Assembly (NCBI GenBank): GCA_002428735.1
Contig: DIXO01000030.1
Coordinates: 1-43,912 of the forward strand
Source of the DNA: Syntrophaceae bacterium UBA6078
Lineage (GTDB): Bacteria > Desulfobacterota > Syntrophia > Syntrophales > UBA2210
DNA: 43,912 nt
Direction: 5' to 3'
Part shown: positions 24,832 through 32,471 of the stretch, piece by piece
Position numbering within the stretch: position 1 is the stretch's first letter
How the letters are laid out: each line of letters starts with the position of its first letter
Notes under the pieces: generated by a model
Told to the model about the DNA's origin: nothing
The model's input: only the letters and a program-made list of their open reading frames with translations
Database searches by the model: none
Position numbers and translations under genes: made by a program

Positions 24832-25223
24832 CCACAATAACCTTCGGCACATCTTCACGTGAAGAACTGGTGGATATAACGCGGCGGGTTCGGGAGATCG
24901 TTTTCCAGCATGGCGCTGGGTAGAAACTGTGCGCCCTTTATGCGCTGGGAGCAACAGCGGCAATCAAGATCCAGGAAAGCTGGGATCCCCACATTCAGAC
25001 AGACGTACTCGAGTGTCTTCGCACCATCGCACCTCAGGGTCGGTGGCAGCATGACCAGATAGATGGGAATGGAGATGCCCATATCAAAGCAGGGCTCGTG
25101 GGACCCTCGGAAGTAATCCCCACAGAAGAAGGCCGGCTGCTGCTCAGTACGTGGCAGAACATCTTTTTTTGCGAGTTTGACGGTCCTCGATCCGCCCGGC
25201 AGGTAATCATTACGCTACTCTAG
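24825..25223 (+). pseudogene. yjbQ: YjbQ/UPF0047-family gene interrupted by an in-frame amber codon
   Basis: Reading from ATG 24825, which overlaps the DUF1893 stop, gives MLTTITFGTSSREELVDITR and so on for 32 codons up to a TAG at 24921-24923. The same frame then continues for 99 codons to TAG 25221. The second part holds the YjbQ signature: DGNGDAHIKAGLVGPS, TWQNIFFCEFDGPR. The total of 132 codons is the family's normal length, so nothing is inserted or shifted; only one codon is a stop. The conserved HTT near the middle is also changed (LGATAA). YjbQ proteins act as secondary thiamine-phosphate synthases or unknown phosphatase-like enzymes. The gene is probably a recent pseudogene. Confidence 0.75.
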
Positions 25224-25227
25224 CCCT

Positions 25228-26286
25228 TTATCGGACATACACGGGATTCGAAAATATCCAAGGGCGGTATTTTCCCCACACCTTCGCGTAGACTTCAACC
25301 CGATATACCCCCTTACGGGACACTGTGTGTGCGATGCTTGTCCCAAAAGCTTGGCAGCAGAGCCGTCCATTGTTTATAACGCGAATGTTCCCGTTGTCTG
25401 GGATCGTCACCCGCAGGACAGCCTTCTCGTGTAAAGAAAACTCATCCCCCATGGTAGCCACCTGGTCGGGATCGTCGATGGTAAGAGAAAACCCTTTGGC
25501 ATCATGGAAGTATTCCATGGCAATGTAGGCACACCCTCGGTTCAGTGCCGTCAAAAGGGTGCGTATATCTTGCCCTGTTTCGCCGCTTAAAGGGGTATCC
25601 ACCAGGATGTGCGTACGGATAAATCGAAAAGCCTTTTGAAACGGAAAAACGCTTATGGTTATTCCGCCTATTCGATAGGGAGTATCGTGATTGTCCAGTT
25701 CCCCGATCCCGACAACCCGTCCCCGGGCATTCAGATCATCCCACCGTTTGAGGGTGTCCTCTCGAGGGCCTTGTAAGACATAAGCCGGGAAAAAATATCC
25801 TGCCAAAGCACGGGGAATGCTGCGTAACATGCCTTGCCAGTCAGTCATAAAATCCCACACCCCCATCCCTGTAAAACCCGAGACAGACCAGTCCTTCCAG
25901 GGAAAATGTTTCACGTGAAACATGCTCGTCCCTTCATGGTCGGGATGAGCGATAAAACCAGACCCCCCCTGTTGAATAACCCGGTCTATGTAGTCCTGCG
26001 GTTTCGCGTTCGTATCGTCTTCGTTGACGATTACTTCTTCGTCTATGCCAAAGGCAAGATAGTGATTGAATCGCGGCGATATCTCCTGACCGACGATCAG
26101 GAGGACGCATCCATGCCATCGTTCGTACCCGTTTCGTCTGGCAGCTAAGGTGCTGTGATCGGTGAGCATAAGAAAGTCGATACCATTCGCCTGAGCTGCC
26201 CTCACAATCTTCTCGACAGGGGTCCGCCCATCATGAGAGTAAGAGGAGTGAAGATGGATAACTCCCGCATAATCATACAAATTCAT
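25228..26286 (-). CDS. PHP-domain metal-dependent phosphoesterase-like protein
   Basis: The frame runs up to 26385, but the ATG at 26286 begins MNLYDYAGVIHLHSSYSHDG, where the PHP domain starts, giving 352 residues. The metal-binding motifs are in place: HLHSSYSHDG, LTDHS, GQEIS, FIAHPDHEG and GELDNHDTP. PHP proteins hydrolyse phosphoesters using two or three metal ions, and this type is often annotated as histidinol-phosphatase-like or uncharacterised. The C-terminal 90 residues look like a beta-rich accessory region. The gene is the last of a leftward array after the glycosylase. A perfect parS site is embedded in its coding sequence, encoding MFHVKH. Confidence 0.82.
   Translation of the reverse strand: MNLYDYAGVIHLHSSYSHDGRTPVEKIVRAAQANGIDFLMLTDHSTLAARRNGYERWHGCVLLIVGQEISPRFNHYLAFGIDEEVIVNEDDTNAKPQDYIDRVIQQGGSGFIAHPDHEGTSMFHVKHFPWKDWSVSGFTGMGVWDFMTDWQGMLRSIPRALAGYFFPAYVLQGPREDTLKRWDDLNARGRVVGIGELDNHDTPYRIGGITISVFPFQKAFRFIRTHILVDTPLSGETGQDIRTLLTALNRGCAYIAMEYFHDAKGFSLTIDDPDQVATMGDEFSLHEKAVLRVTIPDNGNIRVINNGRLCCQAFGTSIAHTVSRKGVYRVEVYAKVWGKYRPWIFSNPVYVR
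25907..25922. other. parS: parS centromere site (ParB binding)
   Basis: TGTTTCACGTGAAACA is an exact copy of the conserved 16-bp palindromic parS consensus. It lies within the PHP-domain gene, about 7 kb from parA/parB and about 8-10 kb from the DnaA boxes, which is the normal origin-proximal location. ParB encoded at 33239 should nucleate here. Confidence 0.93.
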
Positions 26287-26368
26287 ATTTCTTGTTCCAA
26301 ACAAGGCATTAACTGAACAGCCCACGGGATACCACCATAAACAGAGGGACTCCCGGAAAGGACTCAAC

Positions 26369-27019
26369 CTATACCGTGAGTTCACGGTTCAAGGGACATT
26401 CGCCACAGAGAGGTTTTCTCTTACAGAACTCTTTCCCGACCTGGACCAACAGCGCGTGATACTGGTTATACAGCGACGTGTCTTGAGGGAGATGGTCCAT
26501 GAACAGGGCCTGTACCTCCCGGTAGGACCAGGCCGGGGTAATCAGCCCATGTCTTTCCAATATCCTGCGTGTATACGCATCAACGACAAAAACCGGTTTG
26601 GCGCCACCATACAGGAGTATGCTGTCTGCCGTTTCTGCGCCGATTCCCTTGATGTCCAGCAACGTGTGCCGAAGCGTCCACATCTCTTCATCAAACATGG
26701 ATTGCAAGTCTCCTGCATATCGGGTATGCAGAAATTCCAGAAACGCCTTGAGCCGCTTCGTTTTGATATTGTAATAACCCGACGGTCTGATGAGGCTCGC
26801 CACTACCGTGTCTTCCGCGTCATACAGTTTCTGGGGATTGAGAAGACCCGCACCCTTTAATGCGGCTATTGCGGTTGCCACATTGTTCCAATTGGTATTC
26901 TGCGTCAGGATTGCTCCAACGATAATTTCAAAGGGGGTCTCTCCCGGCCACCAATGAAGGTCTCCAAAGTGCGCATTCAAAGCCTCATATATGGTTTCCA
27001 GCCGTCTCGACACACCCAT
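26369..27019 (-). CDS. Endonuclease III-related DNA glycosylase (COG2231, MagIII-like)
   Basis: ATG 27019, with GAGG upstream, is preferred over longer starts and gives 216 residues. The N-terminal WWPGETPFEIIVGAILTQNT is characteristic of the COG2231 branch of the HhH-GPD superfamily. The hairpin region LLDIKGIGAETADSILL is followed by the catalytic Asp in FVVDAYTRRIL. The lyase Lys found in endonuclease III (GRKTA position) is not present, which fits a monofunctional base glycosylase such as the 3-methyladenine enzyme MagIII. The C terminus has CKRKPLCGECPL with three Cys, but the usual fourth iron-sulfur ligand is absent before the stop. It lies between a degP-like gene and the PHP gene on the same strand. 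Confidence 0.85.
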   Translation of the reverse strand: MGVSRRLETIYEALNAHFGDLHWWPGETPFEIIVGAILTQNTNWNNVATAIAALKGAGLLNPQKLYDAEDTVVASLIRPSGYYNIKTKRLKAFLEFLHTRYAGDLQSMFDEEMWTLRHTLLDIKGIGAETADSILLYGGAKPVFVVDAYTRRILERHGLITPAWSYREVQALFMDHLPQDTSLYNQYHALLVQVGKEFCKRKPLCGECPLNRELTV

Positions 27020-27124
27020 CACACGCCTCAATGAACACCCTCTTGAAGGGAAACCCGTTTGGGGAAGGGCGGCCATGGAAAGGGCCGCCTGTGCAATACT
27101 GTAAAGGGATACAAAGCGTTTGGA

Positions 27125-27186
27125 GTATCGGCACAGCAGGGGGTATCTGCAATCTGATGGCCGATACACCGCGCCAACACCCCCTG
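27125..27186. repeat. Two interleaved 8-bp inverted repeats after the degP-like gene
   Basis: GTATCGGC (27125-27132) pairs with GCCGATAC (27160-27167), and CAGGGGGT (27137-27144) pairs with ACCCCCTG (27179-27186). Because the arms alternate, the RNA could form an H-type pseudoknot or switch between alternative hairpins; GGCCGA/TCGGCC gives a third pairing. The block begins 9 nt after the protease stop codon on the - strand and precedes the glycosylase gene. Confidence 0.55.
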
Positions 27187-27194
27187 TCGGCCAC

Positions 27195-28685
27195 TTATTT
27201 CCGAATCACCGCGAAGAACTTTGACGTTCCTCTCTGTATGAGGACCAGGACGCTGTCGCCGGACAGAGCCCGAGACATGACACCCTGATATTCCTCCAGC
27301 GAAGAAACGCGCGACCGGTTAACCTGCCGCACAATATCCCCCGCCTGGAGGCCCGCTTCTTCAGCGGGACTGCCGTCCGCCACCTGTGTAATGACCACAC
27401 CGGTCGCATCCGCAAGTCCGAGGTGTTTGGCAATCTCAGGGGTAATCTCCTGCACGGTCATCCCGAAGTGCTCGCCACTTTCCTCCGGTTTTCCCGCCGC
27501 CATCTCTCGGCTCTCCGGCCGTTCGGTTACTGCTACTGTAAACGTCCTTTGTTTCCCGTCCCGAAGGACCTTGAGGGTTGCCTGTGTGCCCACCTCAATC
27601 CCGGCCACAATCCGTATCAACTCATGGGTGTCTTTGACACGTTTCCCATTAATCTCTATGATGACATCCCCTGCTTTTATTCCTGCCTTATCGGCAGGAT
27701 CCCCTTTAAAAACATCAGAGACGAGCGCCCCTTCGTTTGTCTTCAGGTTCAGATTTTTTGCAATATCCTCCGTGATGCCCTGAACGGAGACCCCCAGCCA
27801 TCCCCGCACCACCTTCCCCTTCTTTTTGAGACTGGGCAACATGTCTTTTGCCATATCGATCGGTATGGCAAATCCGATCCCCTGCCCCTGTGAGACAATT
27901 GCCGTGTTGATCCCCACAACCTCCCCGCTCAGGTTGAAAAGAGGCCCCCCGCTGTTTCCCGGGTTGATCGAGGCATCTGTCTGTATAAAGTCATCATACG
28001 GACCGGCTCCGATAACTCGTCCCTTGGCACTGACAATACCTGCCGTCACGGTCTGAGAAAGACCGAATGGATTTCCTATGGCGATAACCCAGTCACCCAC
28101 ACGCAGCTTTGAAGAATCACCCATTGTGACAACCGGCAGTCCATTGTCCGGCTCGATCTTCAGGAGGGCTATGTCGGTATTTTGATCTTTCCCCTTGATC
28201 GTGGCTTTATACTCCTTGCCGTTCGAGAGCTTGACGACGATTTCGTCCGCCTTTTCAACAACGTGATTATTCGTAAAGATATATCCATCTTCGCTGATAA
28301 TAAAGCCGGAACCGAGGCTTCTCTGTTTAAATTCGCGTTCCGGGATATCTCCGAAAAAGCGCTTGAAGAACTCATCCCCCCCAAAAAACCGTTCCAACCG
28401 CGGATCGTTGAATGGTGACCTGAAGCCGCCCGTTGCTACCGTCTTTGTGGTGCTGATATTGACAACCGCTGGTTTCAGCCGTTCGGCCAAATCCGCAAAT
28501 GATGCCGGAGCCCTGCCAGTGAGCTCCGTTGTGGAGGCCGCGATCGCATCACGGGACGCTATGTCGAAACCCAGAGTCGAAAAAGGTACGGTTCCTGCGC
28601 AAAAACCGACAGAAGCCGTTACCAGAAACACCCCCATAATTAATTTAGCTCTTTTCGCACCAATTATTTTTCTCCAATTCATCAT
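27195..28685 (-). CDS. DegP/HtrA-family periplasmic serine protease
   Basis: The product is about 496 residues; two adjacent ATGs (28685 and 28682) follow GGAGG, the second with better spacing. A signal peptide (RAKLIMGVFLVTASVGFCAG) is followed by a trypsin-like domain. The His is in FTNNHVVEKAD, the Asp in NTDIALLKIE and the Ser in NPGNSGGPLFN. Two PDZ domains follow (about residues 305-395 and 405-490, each with a GLxxGD or GIKAGDVI element). DegP-type enzymes degrade or refold damaged envelope proteins as oligomeric cages. It is the upstream neighbour of the glycosylase gene, with a structured spacer in between. The 150-nt gap before it presumably holds its promoter. Confidence 0.93.
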   Translation of the reverse strand: MMNWRKIIGAKRAKLIMGVFLVTASVGFCAGTVPFSTLGFDIASRDAIAASTTELTGRAPASFADLAERLKPAVVNISTTKTVATGGFRSPFNDPRLERFFGGDEFFKRFFGDIPEREFKQRSLGSGFIISEDGYIFTNNHVVEKADEIVVKLSNGKEYKATIKGKDQNTDIALLKIEPDNGLPVVTMGDSSKLRVGDWVIAIGNPFGLSQTVTAGIVSAKGRVIGAGPYDDFIQTDASINPGNSGGPLFNLSGEVVGINTAIVSQGQGIGFAIPIDMAKDMLPSLKKKGKVVRGWLGVSVQGITEDIAKNLNLKTNEGALVSDVFKGDPADKAGIKAGDVIIEINGKRVKDTHELIRIVAGIEVGTQATLKVLRDGKQRTFTVAVTERPESREMAAGKPEESGEHFGMTVQEITPEIAKHLGLADATGVVITQVADGSPAEEAGLQAGDIVRQVNRSRVSSLEEYQGVMSRALSGDSVLVLIQRGTSKFFAVIRK

Positions 28686-28833
28686 GCACCTCCACTACAT
28701 GAATCTCAAATGCCCTGCGGCATATACGCATCACCAACGCCGCTTCTTCGGAAGCGTTACGCGTATTATCCTCTCCGTTGCACAACAATCACCCGTTACA
28801 AGGAACTCCCTTTTGCCCGATTCCGAAAGTCGG

Positions 28834-29640
28834 TCACCGTTCTTTCGATACGGGATTTGTCAGCTCACCGATCTGTTCGATAGAAATGGTAACACTGTCG
28901 CCTTCTTTGAGAAACACAGGGGGCTTACGCGTAAAGCCGACCCCCGCGGGTGTCCCTGTCAAGATAACCGTACCCGGCAATAAAGTCAGAGAGCGGCTTA
29001 CATCGCTGATTATGGCAGGGATGTCAAAAATCATGTCTCCTGTATTTGAGTCCTGCATAATCCGGCCATTGAGTATCGTCTGAATTCTCAGCATGCCCGC
29101 GTTTTTCACCTCATCCTTTGTCACGAGATACGGGCCAATGGGGCAAAATGTATCGAAACTTTTGCCCCGCGCCCACTGCTGCTTCTGCTTGCGAGTCTGC
29201 CAGTCCCGGGCGCTTACGTCATTCGCGCAGGCATATCCCAGCACATAGTCTTCCGCCTCTTCGGGAGGGATATTTTTCCCCTTCTTACGAATAATAATGG
29301 CAAGCTCCGCCTCGAAATCAACCTCATCAGGTCCGGCGGCAGGGAGAAGGATCGTTCCTCCATTGCCGATGACACTGGTGGTCGCCTTCAGAAACATGAC
29401 CGGCTGCTCCGGACGCAGTATCCCCGTTTCATCGGCATGTTTCCCGTAATTGAGGCCGAGCGCGATAATGTTCGGGGGATCAACAGGAGGCAAAAAGGTT
29501 ACAATTCGTTCCACCCGCGCCGTGGCAGCCATATGGCCAAAGATATCCCCATCCAGAACCGAAGCCTCCCCCGGCGTGCGGGCATTGAAAGATCCTTGCA
29601 CCACCTCACCGCCTTCAGTGAGAAATCGCACTATTTTCAT
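28834..29640 (-). CDS. Fumarylacetoacetate hydrolase-family protein
   Basis: The 268-residue protein has a short N-terminal domain followed by the FAH fold. Visible signature residues are FLKATTSVIGNGG, the metal ligands Glu-x-Glu in VDFEAELAIII and Asp in ACANDVSARDWQ, and the ARGKSFDTFCPIGPYLV stretch (quoted in part). Family members cleave or isomerise carbon-carbon bonds in beta-diketo acids (for example hydroxyhepta-dienedioate isomerase, acylpyruvase, oxaloacetate decarboxylase) with Mg2+ or Mn2+. The exact substrate is not determinable. It starts 22 nt after the hldD stop on the same strand, so the two are probably co-transcribed without an obvious pathway link. Confidence 0.88.
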   Translation of the reverse strand: MKIVRFLTEGGEVVQGSFNARTPGEASVLDGDIFGHMAATARVERIVTFLPPVDPPNIIALGLNYGKHADETGILRPEQPVMFLKATTSVIGNGGTILLPAAGPDEVDFEAELAIIIRKKGKNIPPEEAEDYVLGYACANDVSARDWQTRKQKQQWARGKSFDTFCPIGPYLVTKDEVKNAGMLRIQTILNGRIMQDSNTGDMIFDIPAIISDVSRSLTLLPGTVILTGTPAGVGFTRKPPVFLKEGDSVTISIEQIGELTNPVSKER

Positions 29641-29662
29641 ATGCTGTTCCCCTCTATCGTCG

Positions 29663-30634
29663 TTACAAATATCGACGTTCCTGTGTCAGATAATTGTTCA
29701 CATAGTCCGCAACACCGTCTTCGAGAGGCGCGGTTCGCACAGGACATCCTGCCGAACGGAGCTTATCCATCTTCGCTTCCGTATGATATTGATAATGCGC
29801 CCTGATCGTTTCGGGCATCTCAATGTATTCTATCGCCGGTTTCATGCCCATTGCTGCAAATACCGACCGTGCCAGATCGTTCCACGTCCGGGCATGTCCC
29901 GTGCCGAGATTAAAAATCCCGGTCGCTTCTCTGTGTTCCAGCAACCACCAGATCACGTCGACACAATCCTTCACATATATAAAATCTCTTTTCTGTTCGC
30001 CGTCCCCGAAATCAGGGCGATGCGACTTAAAGAGCCGTACACGCCCTTCCGTCCGTATCTGCTCGAAGGCCTTATATACAACGCTTCGCATCTCCTCCTT
30101 ATGATATTCATTGGGTCCGAAGACATTAAAAAATTTTATGCCGGTGATCCGGTCCGTCAGTCCATTCCTGAAAGCCCAGAGGTCGAACAGATGCTTTGAA
30201 TAGCCGTACATATTGATGGGCCGCAGCTGGGTGTTGACACGATCATCATCGGAAAATCCCTGAGATCCGTCTCCATAGGTGGCCGCACTGCTTGCGTAAA
30301 TAAAACGTACATCCTTTTCAACGGCCCATCGCGCGAGCTGAGCGGTGTAGCGATAATTATTCTCCGCCAGGTAGTCGGCGTCACGTTCCGTTGTTGAGGA
30401 ACAGGCGCCCATGTGTATAATGGCCTCCACATCAAACGGAACCGCATCATCCAGCACGAGTTCCAGAAAATCCTCTTTGTCCAGATAATCCGCAAACCGT
30501 CTCCCGACCAGGTTTTTCCACTTATCGGATATTCCCAGTCGATCAACGACGATGATATCTTCTACCCCCTCTGTATTCAGTTTCCAGATGAGCGCGCTGC
30601 CGATAAACCCCGCTCCACCCGTCACTACAATCAT
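29663..30634 (-). CDS. hldD: ADP-L-glycero-D-manno-heptose 6-epimerase
   Basis: The 323-residue extended SDR begins MIVVTGGAGFIGSALIWKLN. It has the HldD-specific run VDRLGISDKWKNL followed by a DYLDKEDFL element. Catalytic residues appear in YASSAATYGDG and MYGYSKHLFD (Tyr-x3-Lys), and FNVFGPNEYHK is typical of the family. It converts ADP-D-glycero-D-manno-heptose to the L-glycero form for LPS inner core. This implies an LPS-bearing outer membrane, which supports a Gram-negative host. Other heptose genes are not in the window. Confidence 0.93.
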   Translation of the reverse strand: MIVVTGGAGFIGSALIWKLNTEGVEDIIVVDRLGISDKWKNLVGRRFADYLDKEDFLELVLDDAVPFDVEAIIHMGACSSTTERDADYLAENNYRYTAQLARWAVEKDVRFIYASSAATYGDGSQGFSDDDRVNTQLRPINMYGYSKHLFDLWAFRNGLTDRITGIKFFNVFGPNEYHKEEMRSVVYKAFEQIRTEGRVRLFKSHRPDFGDGEQKRDFIYVKDCVDVIWWLLEHREATGIFNLGTGHARTWNDLARSVFAAMGMKPAIEYIEMPETIRAHYQYHTEAKMDKLRSAGCPVRTAPLEDGVADYVNNYLTQERRYL

Positions 30635-30707
30635 GCGAATATCCTCATACTTTCACAAAAGCACTCCAAAAGGTTACGTTGTAAGGTAAGGTTCCCATGG
30701 GGAAAAG

Positions 30708-31487
30708 TCAAGTTTTTTTCTGGTGTTCGGCCGCGTCCCGGTTCCGTACGCCTACGTCCGTTCGACCATACAGATCGATCTGATGGCAGATCCCCCGTAT
30801 GATCTTGACGTCCTTGGCAAGCAGTGTGGTCCTCGAAAAGAGCCGCCGCACATTGATCATCCAGTAATCCGGGTTCTGAGTCTTGATAAAGCCTATGCGC
30901 AGAAAGGTCTCCTTCAGGTGTTCGTACATTGCCTCTGTCTCAGCCACCGTAGCGAGCTTCTGTGTGAAAACGGACGAATCCTCAGAGGATGCGGCAAAGA
31001 TTTCGTAGCAGATGATCATGACCGCATGGGAAAGATTGATGGATTTCAGGTCATCCGATGTGGGAATTTTGACCAGGAGATCACAGCGCATAAGCTCCCT
31101 GTTCGTCAGCCCTCGATCTTCAGGACCGAAAACCAGCGCCACTTTGTTGTTCTGCGATATGGGAACAATCTCTTTCGCCATTGCCCGCGGATATATCATC
31201 GAGCGCTTGAGACTGGTGTCCCCAGATCGCCCCGTCGTTCCCACAATGTACTGAAAGGGGGCGAGGGCCTGTTCCAGTGTGTCATAATATTGTATTTTAT
31301 CAACCACATCCAGGGCTAAATGGGTTGACAATTGCGCCATTGTTTCCTTGTCAACCGTTGCCGGATTGACAACAATCATACTCCTGATCCCCATATTTTT
31401 AGCGCACCGGGCGACAGATCCAATATTGCCGGGATATTTCGGCTTGTTCAGTATTACCGTGATGTTTTCCATTACCGCTTTTTCCAT
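30708..31487 (-). CDS. trmJ: TrmJ-like tRNA 2'-O-methyltransferase (SpoU/TrmH superfamily)
   Basis: The product is about 259 residues from ATG 31487; ATG 31472 is an alternative. NKPKYPGNIGSVARCAKNMG is the SPOUT motif 1 form seen in TrmJ. ALVFGPEDRGLTNREL is motif 2, and IPTSDDLKSINLSHAV is motif 3, which makes the trefoil knot that binds SAM. The extra C-terminal 90 residues, rich in helices, match TrmJ rather than the short TrmL. TrmJ methylates the 2'-OH of position 32 in several tRNAs. It is transcribed away from rsmG and leads the leftward array ahead of hldD. Confidence 0.85.
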   Translation of the reverse strand: MEKAVMENITVILNKPKYPGNIGSVARCAKNMGIRSMIVVNPATVDKETMAQLSTHLALDVVDKIQYYDTLEQALAPFQYIVGTTGRSGDTSLKRSMIYPRAMAKEIVPISQNNKVALVFGPEDRGLTNRELMRCDLLVKIPTSDDLKSINLSHAVMIICYEIFAASSEDSSVFTQKLATVAETEAMYEHLKETFLRIGFIKTQNPDYWMINVRRLFSRTTLLAKDVKIIRGICHQIDLYGRTDVGVRNRDAAEHQKKT

Positions 31488-31522
31488 GGTGCGCCCTTTT
31501 TACCATTGCATAAGGAGGTTCC

Positions 31523-31657
31523 GTGACCTACAATCAGGCACTCTGCTGTGGTGTGCTATATCATACCTTACCGAGGTCTTCCATGACAGATCTCAACCAG
31601 CGCATATCCCCTATGATGAGCGGGCCGGGCGTTTCATCTGTCTGGGATATGTCCTGA
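31523..31657 (+). CDS. Possible 44-residue leader ORF upstream of rsmG
   Basis: A near-perfect ribosome site AAGGAGG (31512-31518) lies four bases before a GTG that opens 44 codons (VTYNQALCCG at the start, ending WDMS). It sits in the gap between trmJ and rsmG and stops 34 nt before rsmG. The peptide has no recognisable domain. The strong ribosome site with little else to explain it is the only support. It could be a leader peptide coupling translation to rsmG, or chance. Confidence 0.25.
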   Translation: MTYNQALCCGVLYHTLPRSSMTDLNQRISPMMSGPGVSSVWDMS

Positions 31658-31691
31658 AACGTCCGTGCTTCCCGGGACTGATTGATGACAT

Positions 31692-32354
31692 ATGAACCAT
31701 ACACACGATATCCTTCTTAAATCTGTCCGGGAAATCGGGATAATCCCCACCGATCGCCAGATAGACCTGCTTCTCCGCTATTCCCGGGAACTCCTGGTGT
31801 GGAATCAAAAGATGTCGCTGGTCTCTTTGAAGTCCCCTCTGGATATCATCAAACATCTGGTCGATTCTCTCACCCCTGCGTGTTGTATCAAAGCTGATCC
31901 CCTGAACCTGCTGGATATCGGGACGGGAGCCGGCCTTCCGGGCATCCCGCTCAAAATAATCAAACCGTCCCTTCGCGTGACTCTCGTCGACGCATCCCGT
32001 AAAAAAACATCGTTTCTCAAGAGCGTCATCCGAACACTGGGGTTGCAGGAAATCAGAGTCGTGAACAGCAGGATGGAATCCCTCCTTTCCGATAAATGCT
32101 ATACAGGCTGTTTTGATATCGTCATATCGAGGGCGACTTTCAAACTCCACGATTTGCTGACACTGGGGATGCCTTTCATGGCGGAGGGGGGAACCGTGAT
32201 CGCCATGAAAGGGCGACAGGTGAACGAAGAAATGATACAGGGGATGGATGCTATCAAAAAAACGAGGCTCGTTCTGGCAGAACGCCACAATATCACGCTT
32301 CCCATGACGGGCGAATCCAGAACGCTCCTCTGTTTCACCACGGATCCGTTATAG
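31692..32354 (+). CDS. rsmG: 16S rRNA (guanine527-N7)-methyltransferase
   Basis: The 220-residue protein shows the RsmG (GidB) layout: an N-terminal helix pair ending LLRYSRELLVWNQKMSLVS, then HLVDSLTP and the SAM-binding loop LLDIGTGAGLPGIPLKI. VDASRKKTSFLKSV and SRATFKLHDLL follow. It methylates G527 of 16S rRNA, and loss gives low-level streptomycin resistance in other bacteria. Its place just upstream of parA-parB near the replication origin is conserved in many bacteria. The mnmG and mnmE genes often found beside it are not in this window. Confidence 0.93.
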   Translation: MNHTHDILLKSVREIGIIPTDRQIDLLLRYSRELLVWNQKMSLVSLKSPLDIIKHLVDSLTPACCIKADPLNLLDIGTGAGLPGIPLKIIKPSLRVTLVDASRKKTSFLKSVIRTLGLQEIRVVNSRMESLLSDKCYTGCFDIVISRATFKLHDLLTLGMPFMAEGGTVIAMKGRQVNEEMIQGMDAIKKTRLVLAERHNITLPMTGESRTLLCFTTDPL

Positions 32355-32471
32355 CAATCCGACAGGCAAACATCCTGTTAACCAAATTACTCCTTCTCAA
32401 ATCTCCGGTTGTATGTTAGCATGACCGCAGTATACCCATTCCACACATTCAGAAAGAATGCTTTATAAAAA

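Noticed and set aside
24854..24863. TTCACGTGAA palindrome as a second parS
   Set aside because: Only the 10-bp core matches; five of the sixteen consensus positions differ, and it lies in conserved yjbQ coding sequence.
24921..24923. Pyrrolysine or other programmed readthrough of the amber codon in yjbQ
   Set aside because: No pyl genes are visible, YjbQ is not a known pyrrolysine protein, and the conserved HTT motif is also lost, so decay is simpler.
27068..27089. GGCGGCC/GGCCGCC hairpin as an intrinsic terminator for the leftward transcript
   Set aside because: The stem is good, but no T-run follows in the leftward direction and it lies between genes that are probably co-transcribed.
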